Assembly (NCBI GenBank): GCA_035701265.1
Contig: DASSNU010000015.1
Span: 248,001-312,000, forward strand
Direction of reading: 5' to 3'
DNA: 64,000 nucleotides
Source: DASSNU01 sp035701265
Lineage (GTDB): Bacteria > Gemmatimonadota > Gemmatimonadetes > Gemmatimonadales > Gemmatimonadaceae
The number at the start of each line of letters is the position of its first letter. Position 1 is the first letter of the stretch. The notes under the pieces were generated by a model that searched no databases, was not told the DNA's origin, and saw only the letters and a program-made list of their open reading frames with translations. This document shows positions 43,731-51,681 of this stretch, piece after piece. Position numbers and translations under genes: made by a program.

Positions 43731-44024
43731 TCAGCGTGCGTGCGCCTCATCCGACTCCTCGCGTTTGCGATAGAGCGTGGTCGTCCGTCCGATCACCTGC
43801 ACTACGTCCGCGCCCACCGCGTCGGCGAGCGCGCGCGCCATCGCGCGCGGCGGCTCGTCGCCCTCGCGCCAGAGCTGGATCTTCACCAGCTCGCGGGCGC
43901 GGAGCGCTTCATCGAGCGAGCGGACCAAGGCCGGCGTCACCCCCTGCTGTCCCACCTGGACGGTGGGGGACAGGTGGTGCGCCTCTCTGCGCCGCGCCGC
44001 GCGCTCCTTTCCGCTCAGCGGCAT
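43731..44024 (-). CDS. yhbY: YhbY-type RNA-binding protein (CRM domain), 97 aa
   Basis: CRM/YhbY domain involved in 50S ribosome assembly. Start ATG 44024 follows GAAGG. MPLSGKERAARRREAHHLSP, then VQVGQQGVTPALVRSLDEALRARELVKIQLW and VVQVIGRTTTLYRKREE are all typical, including the G-x-x-G RNA-binding loop region (VGQQGVT). Confidence 0.92.
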   Translation of the reverse strand: MPLSGKERAARRREAHHLSPTVQVGQQGVTPALVRSLDEALRARELVKIQLWREGDEPPRAMARALADAVGADVVQVIGRTTTLYRKREESDEAHAR

Positions 44025-44115
44025 TGTCGCCTTCAGCTCGTGTGGTGGTGATGCCCGCACGGCGCCAGAGCGCGTGCGTCGTGGTCGTCCATGGTCGCAC
44101 GTCCCGCGCCCGGGC

Positions 44116-44778
44116 TCATTGGTCGCGCCCAGCCACGTGCGACTCGCCGCCGCGCGCGAAGTTGGGCCATGGATCGAGCGGCGTGCCTCCCCACCAGTGT
44201 CCGTGCGGGGGCATGGTGGTCACCTGGAAGTGCAGGTGCGGAAGGTTTGGCGGCGCGTTGCCGGTGGTCCCCACGTAGCCGATCACCTCTCCCTGCGCGA
44301 GCGGCATTCCTTCTTTCAAGCCGCGCCGGTAGTGATCGAGGTGCGCGTAGTAGAAGATGAGACGGTGGGCCGAGTCGGTGGCGTAGATCGTGTTCCCGCC
44401 CAGGTGGTTCTTGCGGATCTTGACGATCGAGCCCGCAGTGGCAGCCACGACCGCCGTGCCGCGTGGAGCTGGGATGTCGATGGCGCCGTGGATCGCGCTC
44501 CCGCGGCGCGCGCCGAAGGTATCGCGCACGCGCTCCACCGGCATCCCTTCCACCGGCACCATGAGCGGGAGCGAGCGCAGATATTCGAGCGCGTCGATGG
44601 CGGCCGAGTCGCCGGAGGCGAGGAGTGTGGAGTCGAACCGCACCGCGGGCACCGCAACGCGCGGCGCTGGGGTCGTGGCCGGAGGTGCACCGTGTCCGCA
44701 GGCGATACTGGCGAGCACGAGGGTGGAGAGCAGGGCGGCGAGGGGGCGGGCGTGCATGCGGCGTGAGGAGTCAGGCAT
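44116..44778 (-). CDS. M23-family peptidase, lipoprotein-like, about 220 aa
   Basis: Zn metallopeptidase of the LytM/M23 type, usually acting on peptidoglycan cross-links. Zinc ligands: HGAIDIPAPRG (His, Asp) and LPHLHFQVT (His). GSIVKIRKNHLGGNTIYATD and YYAHLDHYRRG are the family strands. Leader: basic N-terminus, LAALLSTLVLASIACG with a lipobox-like cysteine. Starts 44778 and 44757 are both possible without clear ribosome sites. Confidence 0.88.
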   Translation of the reverse strand: MPDSSRRMHARPLAALLSTLVLASIACGHGAPPATTPAPRVAVPAVRFDSTLLASGDSAAIDALEYLRSLPLMVPVEGMPVERVRDTFGARRGSAIHGAIDIPAPRGTAVVAATAGSIVKIRKNHLGGNTIYATDSAHRLIFYYAHLDHYRRGLKEGMPLAQGEVIGYVGTTGNAPPNLPHLHFQVTTMPPHGHWWGGTPLDPWPNFARGGESHVAGRDQ

Positions 44779-44951
44779 GGTGGGGCGGGACGCCGGCCTG
44801 CGGTGGGCGGGACGTCCCGGCGGCGCGGCGCGGCCAGCGTATGTGGGCGTCGGCCATGAGATTAGCGAAATCACCATTGCGCGATCGGCAGGATGGTGAA
44901 ATAGTGGACCGGTCGCAACCGGCCCTTCTTTCCCCTGACGTGCGAGGTCCC

Positions 44952-45731
44952 GTGTCCGTTACCGAACTCCGTCCCCGCAGCGCTACGGAAATCGTGGACG
45001 CGAGCTTTCAGCTCGTACGGCAGAACTTCGTTCCGCTGATGACGATCAGCGTGATCATGCTTCTGCCGAGCCTCGTCCTGTCGATCGTGCTGAGAGGATC
45101 CTTCGTCGGCTCGTTGCTTGCCTTTCCGGTGCAGCTTGCGCTCAGCCTCGTGGCGCAGATGGCAGTGATCCTGGCCGTCTCCGACGCCTACCTGGGGCGC
45201 GAGATCGACGTGGGAAGCACGATCGGCCGCGCGTGGCCGCTCATCGGAGCTGCATTGGTGGCCGGCTTGTTCGTCACGTTCGCAAGCAGCCTGGCGTTGC
45301 TCTTCTTCGCCGTGCCTGGCGTGATCCTCTTTACTCGCTGGGCCGTTGCGCAACCTGTGATCGCGATCGAGAAAGATGGCCCCGTGAGCGCGATGGGTCG
45401 CTCCTTCAAGATGACGAGCGGCTCGTTCTGGCACGTCTTCGGGACGCTTTTCCTGGTCTACCTGATCCTGATCGTCATCATTGGTGCGGTGCGCTGGTTC
45501 CTGGGCAAGTTCGACACGGTGCTGCCGCCTGCAGTCCTACAGACCCTCGCATTCCTCCCTGGGGCAGTGTTCTATCCGGTCATTGCCGCCGCGTGCACCC
45601 TGATCTACTACGACCTCCGCATTCGCAAGGAGGGTTTCGACATGGAGATGATGGCCGCGGAGCTGGGTGCGCCGCCACCGGCGGGGAGTGTGATTTCACC
45701 GGCGCAACCGGGTCGCCGCGCATCGGTGTAG
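44952..45731 (+). CDS. Multi-helix membrane protein (GPDPase-membrane-like), 259 aa
   Basis: Five to six helices, e.g. VPLMTISVIMLLPSLVLSIVL, LLAFPVQLALSLVAQMAVI, and LVAGLFVTFASSLALLFFAVPGVILF. N-terminal LRPRSATEIVDASFQLVRQNF and W-A-V-A-Q-P-V-I-A-I-E resemble the glycerophosphoryl-diester-phosphodiesterase membrane domain group, with uncertain function. Start GTG 44952 has GAGGT upstream. Confidence 0.72.
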   Translation: MSVTELRPRSATEIVDASFQLVRQNFVPLMTISVIMLLPSLVLSIVLRGSFVGSLLAFPVQLALSLVAQMAVILAVSDAYLGREIDVGSTIGRAWPLIGAALVAGLFVTFASSLALLFFAVPGVILFTRWAVAQPVIAIEKDGPVSAMGRSFKMTSGSFWHVFGTLFLVYLILIVIIGAVRWFLGKFDTVLPPAVLQTLAFLPGAVFYPVIAAACTLIYYDLRIRKEGFDMEMMAAELGAPPPAGSVISPAQPGRRASV

Positions 45732-45837
45732 CGGTTCGCGGGGAGGGGCGCAGCGGCGTTTGCCGCACGGCGAGCGCAAACCCTCGCAATTCGCTGCGCG
45801 CGCACGTCGCGGCAGTCGCAGTGAGTACGGAACGGAA

Positions 45838-45868
45838 GGGGGCGGGCGATCCACGATCGCCCGCCCCC
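45838..45868. terminator. Convergent-gene hairpin, likely bidirectional terminator
   Basis: Perfect 13-bp stem GGGGGCGGGCGAT / ATCGCCCGCCCCC, loop of five bases, between the ends of the membrane gene (45731) and thiC (45893). No T tract, so strength is uncertain. Confidence 0.55.
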
Positions 45869-45892
45869 ACACACATCGGCACCCTGCGGCGG

Positions 45893-47311
45893 TCAGTCCC
45901 CCGCCGCCCCCGCCGGCTCCGGCGCGTCGCGCGACACGCCGCGCGCAGGAGCTGCAACTCCGGCCACGTCATCGCGCGACGACGGCGCGAGCCCCCGCTC
46001 CGCCGCGAGCGCGGCGATTCCCTCGTCGATCGTGCGCGAGTGATGCATGGAGCAGAACTTGGGGCCGCACATCGCGCAGAACTCCGCGCTCTTGAAGTAC
46101 TCGGCGGGGAGCGTCTCGTCGTGGTACTCGCGCGCGCGCTCCGGATCGAGCGACAAGCGGAACTGCTCGTTCCAGTCGAAGCCGTATCGCGCGCGGGAGA
46201 GCGCATCGTCACGCGCGGTGGCACCCGGGCGCCCGCGCGCGATGTCGGCAGCGTGCGCGGCGATCTTGTACGCGATCACCCCCTGCCGCACGTCCTCCGC
46301 GTTCGGCAGCCCCAGGTGCTCCTTGGGCGTCACGTAGCAGAGCATGTCGGCGCCGTACCACCCGATCATCGCCGCACCGATCGCGCTCGTGATGTGATCG
46401 TAGCCCGGCGCGATGTCCGTAACGAGCGGCCCGAGCGTGTAGAACGGCGCGCCGTGGCAGAGCTCCTTCTGCTTGCGCACGTTCATCTCGATCTGGTGCA
46501 TCGGGATGTGCCCGGGCCCCTCCACCATCACCTGCACGTCGTGCTCCCACGCGCGCGTGGTGAGCTCCCCCAACGTCTCCAGCTCGGCGAACTGCGCCCG
46601 GTCGCTCGCGTCGTGGATGCTCCCCGGGCGCAGCGAGTCTCCCAGTGAGATCGTCACGTCGTACGCGGCGAGAATCTCGCACAGCTCATCGTAGTGCTCG
46701 TACAGCGGATTCTGCTTGCGGTGGTGCATCATCCACACGGCCATGAGCGAGCCGCCGCGGCTCACGATCCCCGTCACGCGCCCGTACACCAGCGGCAGGT
46801 GCTCGAGCAGGATCCCCGCGTGGATGGTCATGTAGTCCACCCCCTGCCGCGCCTGATGCTCGATGACATCCAGCAGGTCGCGCGCGGTGAGCTCCTCCAG
46901 CTCCTTCCCCATGAGCACCGCCTGATAGAGCGGCACCGTGCCGATGGGCACCGGAGAGGCGGCAATGATCGCCTCGCGCGTGGCATCCAGGTCGCGCCCG
47001 GTGGAGAGGTCCATCACCGTATCGGCGCCGTAGCGCACGGCCAGGCGGAGCTTCTCCACCTCCTCATCGATGCTGGAGGTGACGGCGGAGTTGCCGATGT
47101 TCGCGTTGATCTTGACGCGCGCCACCGTACCGATGGCCATCGGCTCCAGCGCGCCGGCCAGGTGGTGAACGTTGGCCGGAATGATGAGCCGCCCGCGCGC
47201 CACCTCGTCGCGCACCAGCTCGGGGGCGATCTCCTCGCGCTCGGCAACGAAGCGCATGGCACCGGTGATCTCCCCGGCGCGCGCGAAGCGCATCTGCGTC
47301 TGTACGGTCAT
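45893..47311 (-). CDS. thiC: Phosphomethylpyrimidine synthase ThiC, 472 aa
   Basis: Radical-SAM enzyme converting AIR to HMP-P in thiamine synthesis. INANIGNSAVTSSIDEEVEKL, TVMDLSTG and MTIHAGIL are the core; ISLGDSLRPGS and VEGPGHIPMHQI follow. The C-terminal CAMCGPKFC binds the 4Fe-4S cluster. It lacks the N-terminal extension of enterobacterial ThiC and has a ~40-residue low-complexity C-terminal end. The ATG has GGAG upstream and sits right behind the TPP riboswitch, so it is repressed by thiamine pyrophosphate. Confidence 0.96.
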   Translation of the reverse strand: MTVQTQMRFARAGEITGAMRFVAEREEIAPELVRDEVARGRLIIPANVHHLAGALEPMAIGTVARVKINANIGNSAVTSSIDEEVEKLRLAVRYGADTVMDLSTGRDLDATREAIIAASPVPIGTVPLYQAVLMGKELEELTARDLLDVIEHQARQGVDYMTIHAGILLEHLPLVYGRVTGIVSRGGSLMAVWMMHHRKQNPLYEHYDELCEILAAYDVTISLGDSLRPGSIHDASDRAQFAELETLGELTTRAWEHDVQVMVEGPGHIPMHQIEMNVRKQKELCHGAPFYTLGPLVTDIAPGYDHITSAIGAAMIGWYGADMLCYVTPKEHLGLPNAEDVRQGVIAYKIAAHAADIARGRPGATARDDALSRARYGFDWNEQFRLSLDPERAREYHDETLPAEYFKSAEFCAMCGPKFCSMHHSRTIDEGIAALAAERGLAPSSRDDVAGVAAPARGVSRDAPEPAGAAGD

Positions 47312-47317
47312 GGTGAC

Positions 47318-47423
47318 TCCCTACGCCGGTACGAGCCGGATCAGGTTCAAAGGGACTGTCTCAGCCGGCCACGATCCGGCGCCGCACGAAGCACGCCCGG
47401 ATTCCGAACCGGCACCCCTGTCA
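47318..47423 (-). promoter_or_regulatory. TPP riboswitch (THI element)
   Basis: Minus-strand order of conserved elements: GGGGTGCCGG, GGCTGAGA, CCCTTTGAACCTGATC and TACCGGCGTAGGGA. Inner stems pair as expected, and the element ends 6 bp before the thiC start, overlapping its ribosome-binding region, which indicates control of translation initiation. Confidence 0.95.
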
Positions 47424-47671
47424 CCGTGCAAGAAAGCGATGCGCGGGAGCGGAGTCCAGGGCACCCCGAATCGCATGGTGGCGCCGGCACGCCGCCCGCC
47501 CCTGCCCGCAGCACAACGACACCGCCCGCAATGGAGGAAGTTGCGCCCGCAGGGCACCCCCCTCAACGTGACGGGAGCCATGTTGCCGCGCGGCGGCGTG
47601 GCGCGTTTGTACGATGCGGGACGGCGCCCTGGAGGGTGCGCCGGACGCCGCTCTCCCCGAGTGATCACACC

Positions 47672-48469
47672 ATGGCATTCCTGGAACTCCACGAAGCTCC
47701 CGATGCCGGCTCAGCCCGGATCGAGCTGGGCCCCCTCACCATCGTCGGCAGCGGCTCGCAGGCGACCTGGCGTCTCCCCAGGCTGAACCTTGCCGCGCGC
47801 CACTTCCGGATCGCCGTCGAGCCCGACGGGCGCGCCACCGTCGAGCCAGCGACGGCGCAGAACATCGTCCTGCTGAATGGGGAGCCCGTCCCCCAGAACG
47901 GAATGTCGCTCGCCACCGGCGATGTCATTGCCGCCGGGAGCGCGTTCTTCCACTTCGTGGAGCGCCCCGACGCACCCAGGCGCGCCATCCCCGAGCAGGC
48001 CTCCGGCTACCTGGTCAACGAGAGCGAGCGCACCGCCTACACGCTCGACCGGCGCGCCATCCAGATCGGCCGCGACATCGGCTGCCACGTGGTAGTGCGC
48101 GACGCGTCGGTGTCCCGCTTCCACGCCGACATCCGCGACGAGGCAGGCGCGTACGTGCTCTACTCCATGGGCTCTGCCGGCAGCTTCGTGAACGACCAGC
48201 GGGTCAGCTCCCCCCGCGTGCTCCAGAACGGAGACCGCGTCACGGTGGGAGAGACCGCCTTCCTCTTCGTGCTGGGCGGGCTGCCCACAGGCACCCGGTG
48301 CATCCCCTTCAGCCACGACCGCGGGGAAGACGCCACCAACCGCCGGGCTACCCAGCTTGGCGTGCAGGCCGTGCGCGGTGGGCAGACGCTGACCGGCAGC
48401 CGGACGCCGGTAATGGTCGCAGTCGCGATCGTCGTCGCGCTGGCGGGGCTCTACCTGGCACTGCGGTAG
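47672..48469 (+). CDS. Protein with two FHA domains and C-terminal membrane helix, 265 aa
   Basis: FHA domains bind phosphothreonine peptides. The first, residues ~10-100, is degenerate (WRLPRLNLAARHFRIAVEP); the second, residues ~125-215, is canonical: IQIGRDIGCHVVVRDASVSRFHADI and GSAGSFVNDQRV and LQNGDRVTVG hold the G-R, S-x-x-H and N motifs. The last ~20 residues (PVMVAVAIVVALAGLYLAL) form one helix, so it is a tail-anchored cytoplasmic-facing receptor. A Ser/Thr kinase would be the natural partner, but none is in the window. Confidence 0.88.
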   Translation: MAFLELHEAPDAGSARIELGPLTIVGSGSQATWRLPRLNLAARHFRIAVEPDGRATVEPATAQNIVLLNGEPVPQNGMSLATGDVIAAGSAFFHFVERPDAPRRAIPEQASGYLVNESERTAYTLDRRAIQIGRDIGCHVVVRDASVSRFHADIRDEAGAYVLYSMGSAGSFVNDQRVSSPRVLQNGDRVTVGETAFLFVLGGLPTGTRCIPFSHDRGEDATNRRATQLGVQAVRGGQTLTGSRTPVMVAVAIVVALAGLYLALR

Positions 48470-48588
48470 ACCGGGCACGGGGCCCCGGTCCCGTACCTGG
48501 CAGCGGGAAGCTCTGCCGCGCCAGTTCCCATCGCTGTAAGCCGCTCCCGGCGGTGCGTCTACATTCACACCAAAAAACCCATACGAAC

Positions 48589-48617
48589 TTGACCAAACTG
48601 GCTATCTGCAATAGCTT
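48589..48617 (+). promoter_or_regulatory. Candidate promoter and operator of the suf operon
   Basis: TTGACC at 48589-48594 can act as -35. Over the expected spacer and -10 lies GCTAT-CTGCA-ATAGC (48601-48615), a perfect inverted repeat with 5-bp arms, and a wider ATACG/CGTAT pair (48581 and 48621) frames it. A repressor binding here would block transcription. The -10 itself (TAGCTT at 48612) is weak. Confidence 0.45.
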
Positions 48618-48626
48618 TCAGCGTAT

Positions 48627-49496
48627 ATGGAAGCCAGGGCCGGTCGTAGAAATGCCTTCCCATCGCCCGTGGGGCAGAAGGGGATGCGCGCGGAGATCCT
48701 CATCGAGCTCAAGCGCGCCCGATGCTCCGCCCGCGAGCTTGCCGAGCGCCTGAGCCTCTCGCTCAACGCGGTCCGGCACCACCTCAAGGAGCTCGAGGCC
48801 GACGGCCTGGTGGAGTACGAGCGGGAGCAGCGCGGGGTGGGAGCTCCGGCCCACGCGTACCACCTCACGCTCCGCGGTGAGCACCTCTTCCCGCGCCGGT
48901 ACGAGGAGACGCTCCTCCACCTGCTCGACCGCGTGGTGGAGCGCGAGGGACGCGAAGCCGCCATCGAGATGCTCGAGACGCGCTACCGCGAGTTGGCTGC
49001 CCGGCTTCGTCCGGAGCTGGAAGGCGCTGCCGAGAGCGAGCGCGCGCGCATCGTGACGCAGGCGCTCGTGGACGAAGGCTACATGGCCGAGTGGCGCGGC
49101 TCGCGCGGCGACGGCCAGCTCACGGAGCACAACTGCGCCATCCACTCGGTGGCCGAGCGGTTCCCCGAGGTATGCGCCGCCGAAGCGCGCTTCTTCGAGG
49201 AGACGCTGGGCGCCACCGTGGAACGCCGCGCCCACATTCTGGGGGGATGCACCGCGTGCGAGTATGTGGTGCGCTTCGCGCGCGACGCGTCGCACCCCGC
49301 GGCCGGAGACGCACCGGTCGGGCTGGCCGTTCGCGGCGCTCGCGATGGCCGTACAACGCCGCGCGACGCACACGCCGGCACGCGGCAGATCGCGCCCGCC
49401 GGCGACCGCGATGGCGATGATCACAGCGACTACGGCGCGGGCGACGCGCAGGCCGACGGATGGCAGCCGTCGGCACTTACCGGGGAGACACGATGA
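48627..49496 (+). CDS. SufR-like Fe-S-sensing DeoR/ArsR-type regulator, 289 aa
   Basis: N-terminal winged helix (ILIELKRARCSARELAERLSLSLNAVRHHLKELEADGLVEYER). The ligand-sensing half has Cys170, Cys183, Cys208 and Cys211 (NCAIHSVAERFPEVC, then GGCTACEY), the pattern in SufR repressors that hold a [4Fe-4S] cluster. It heads the suf operon and overlaps sufB by ATGA, so feedback by cluster status is the natural model. The last ~65 residues are a Gly/Asp/Ala/Arg-rich tail not seen in SufR. ATG 48627 is used; ATG 48684 (AGAAGGGG site) is possible. Confidence 0.86.
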   Translation: MEARAGRRNAFPSPVGQKGMRAEILIELKRARCSARELAERLSLSLNAVRHHLKELEADGLVEYEREQRGVGAPAHAYHLTLRGEHLFPRRYEETLLHLLDRVVEREGREAAIEMLETRYRELAARLRPELEGAAESERARIVTQALVDEGYMAEWRGSRGDGQLTEHNCAIHSVAERFPEVCAAEARFFEETLGATVERRAHILGGCTACEYVVRFARDASHPAAGDAPVGLAVRGARDGRTTPRDAHAGTRQIAPAGDRDGDDHSDYGAGDAQADGWQPSALTGETR

Positions 49497-50929
49497 GCAC
49501 GTCGGTCGAGAAACTGATCAGCCGCGAATACAAGTTCGGCTTCGTGACCGACATCGAGTCGGACACGCTCCCGCCCGGACTGGATGAAGACACCATCCGC
49601 TTCATCGCCGCCAAGAAGCGCGAGCCGGAGTGGCTGCTCGACTGGCGTCTCAAGGCGTACCGTCGCTGGACGACCATGAAGGAGCCGCACTGGGGGAACT
49701 TCCAGTACGATCCCATCGACTATCAGGCCATCAGCTACTACTCCGCGCCCAAGACGGGGAAGCCGCTGGGGAGCCTGGACGAAGTGGACCCCAAGCTGCT
49801 CGAGACGTACAACAAGCTCGGCATCTCGCTCACCGAGCAGAAGATGCTCGCGGGCGTGGCGGTGGACGCCGTCTTCGACAGCGTGTCGGTCGGCACGACG
49901 TTCCGCGAGGAGCTGGCCCGACTGGGGATCATCTTCTGCTCCTTCTCCGAGGCGGTGCAGCACCACCCGGACCTCGTGCGGAAGTACCTCGGCTCCGTCG
50001 TCCCGCACAGCGACAACTTCTTCGCCGCGCTGAACGCGGCGGTGTTCAGCGATGGCTCCTTCGTGTACGTCCCCAAGGGCGTCACCTGTCCCATGGAGCT
50101 GTCCACCTACTTCCGGATCAACGCGGCCGACACCGGGCAGTTCGAGCGGACGCTGATCATTGCGGATGAGGGCGCGTCGGTGAGCTACCTGGAAGGGTGC
50201 ACCGCGCCCAAGCGGTCGTCGCACCAGTTGCACGCCGCCGTGGTCGAGCTCGTGGCGCTCGAGAACGCGTCCATCAAGTACTCCACCGTGCAGAACTGGT
50301 ACGCGGGCGACGAGGAAGGACGGGGCGGCATCTACAACTTCGTCACCAAGCGCGGTAAGTGCGCGGGACGGAACTCGAAGATCTCGTGGACGCAGGTGGA
50401 GACCGGATCGGCCATCACGTGGAAGTATCCGAGCGTGATCCTGCAGGGAGACAACTCGGTGGGCGAGTTCTACTCGGTGGCGGTGGTGAACAACCATCAA
50501 GCGGCAGACACCGGGACGAAGATGATCCACATCGGGAAGAACACGAAGAGCACGATCATCTCGAAGGGGATCTCCGCCGGGCAGGGACAGAACAGCTATC
50601 GCGGCCGGGTGAAGATCATGCCGCGGGCGGACAACGCGCGGAACTACACGCAGTGCGACTCGATGCTGATCGGCAACCGGTGCGGCGCGCACACGTTCCC
50701 GTACATCGAGGTGGACAACAACTCGGCCACGCTCGAGCACGAGGCGTCGACGTCGAAGATCGGTGAGGATCAGATCTTCTACTGCAAGCAGCGCGGCCTG
50801 AGCGCCGAGCACGCCATCTCGCTCATCGTCGCCGGCTTCTGCAAGGAAGTCTTCAAGGAGCTCCCGATGGAGTTCGCCCTGGAGGCGCAGCAGCTTCTGG
50901 GGATCACCCTCGAAGGCAGCGTGGGGTAA
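49493..50929 (+). CDS. sufB: Fe-S cluster assembly protein SufB, 478 aa
   Basis: Scaffold of the SufBCD complex. Hallmarks: KKREPEWLLDWRLKAYRRW, then YYSAPK, GVAVDAVFDSVSVGTTF, HSDNFFAALNAAVFSDGSFVYVPKGV, the SYLEGCTAPKRSSHQLHAAVVE beta-helix core with the essential Cys, and GQGQNSYRGRVKIMPRADNARNYTQCDSMLIG near the end. Full length. ATG overlaps the previous stop and has GGGGAG in front. Confidence 0.97.
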   Translation: MSTSVEKLISREYKFGFVTDIESDTLPPGLDEDTIRFIAAKKREPEWLLDWRLKAYRRWTTMKEPHWGNFQYDPIDYQAISYYSAPKTGKPLGSLDEVDPKLLETYNKLGISLTEQKMLAGVAVDAVFDSVSVGTTFREELARLGIIFCSFSEAVQHHPDLVRKYLGSVVPHSDNFFAALNAAVFSDGSFVYVPKGVTCPMELSTYFRINAADTGQFERTLIIADEGASVSYLEGCTAPKRSSHQLHAAVVELVALENASIKYSTVQNWYAGDEEGRGGIYNFVTKRGKCAGRNSKISWTQVETGSAITWKYPSVILQGDNSVGEFYSVAVVNNHQAADTGTKMIHIGKNTKSTIISKGISAGQGQNSYRGRVKIMPRADNARNYTQCDSMLIGNRCGAHTFPYIEVDNNSATLEHEASTSKIGEDQIFYCKQRGLSAEHAISLIVAGFCKEVFKELPMEFALEAQQLLGITLEGSVG

Positions 50930-50931
50930 CG

Positions 50932-51681
50932 GTGCTCACGATCACGAACCTGCATGCATCGGTGGATGGGAAGGAGATCCTGAAGGGGATCGACCTCACG
51001 GTGAACGCCGGCGAGGTGCACGCGGTGATGGGTCCCAACGGCTCCGGCAAGAGCACGCTCGCGCAGGTGCTGGCCGGCCACCCCGCATACGACGTCACCG
51101 CCGGACGCGTGACGTACGACGGGAAGGACCTGCTGGACATGGAGCCGGAGGAGCGCGCGCAGGCGGGGCTCTTCCTGGCGTTCCAGTATCCGGTCGAGAT
51201 CCCCGGCGTCTCCAACTCGTACTTTCTCCGCGCCGCCTACAACGAGCTGCGCAAGGCGCGCGGCGAGGAGGAGGTCGACCCCATCGAGTTCCTGGACATC
51301 GTGGAAGACCGGCTGCGGCTGGTGGACATGGATCCCGCCATGCTCCAGCGATCGGTGAACGCGGGGTTCTCCGGCGGAGAGAAGAAGCGGAACGAGATCC
51401 TGCAGATGGCGGTGCTGCAGCCGCGGCTCGCCATTCTGGACGAGACGGACTCCGGGCTGGACATCGACGCGCTGCGCGTGGTGGCGTCCGGCGTGAACGC
51501 GCTCAAGCGTCCCGACAACGCCACCATCGTCGTCACCCACTACCAGCGCCTGCTCAACTACATCATCCCCGACGTGGTGCACGTGCTGGTGGGCGGACGG
51601 ATCGTGAAGTCGGGGGGCAAGGAGCTGGCGCTCGAGCTGGAGGAGAAGGGGTACGAATGGGTGCAGGGAGTGGCGGCGTGA
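50932..51681 (+). CDS. sufC: SufC ATPase, 249 aa
   Basis: ABC-type ATPase of the SufBCD complex. Walker A GPNGSGKST, Q-loop FQYPVEIPG, signature FSGGEKKRNEIL, Walker B LAILDETDSGLD, and H-loop VVTHYQ are intact. GTG 50932 lies 2 bp after the sufB stop. Confidence 0.97.
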   Translation: MLTITNLHASVDGKEILKGIDLTVNAGEVHAVMGPNGSGKSTLAQVLAGHPAYDVTAGRVTYDGKDLLDMEPEERAQAGLFLAFQYPVEIPGVSNSYFLRAAYNELRKARGEEEVDPIEFLDIVEDRLRLVDMDPAMLQRSVNAGFSGGEKKRNEILQMAVLQPRLAILDETDSGLDIDALRVVASGVNALKRPDNATIVVTHYQRLLNYIIPDVVHVLVGGRIVKSGGKELALELEEKGYEWVQGVAA

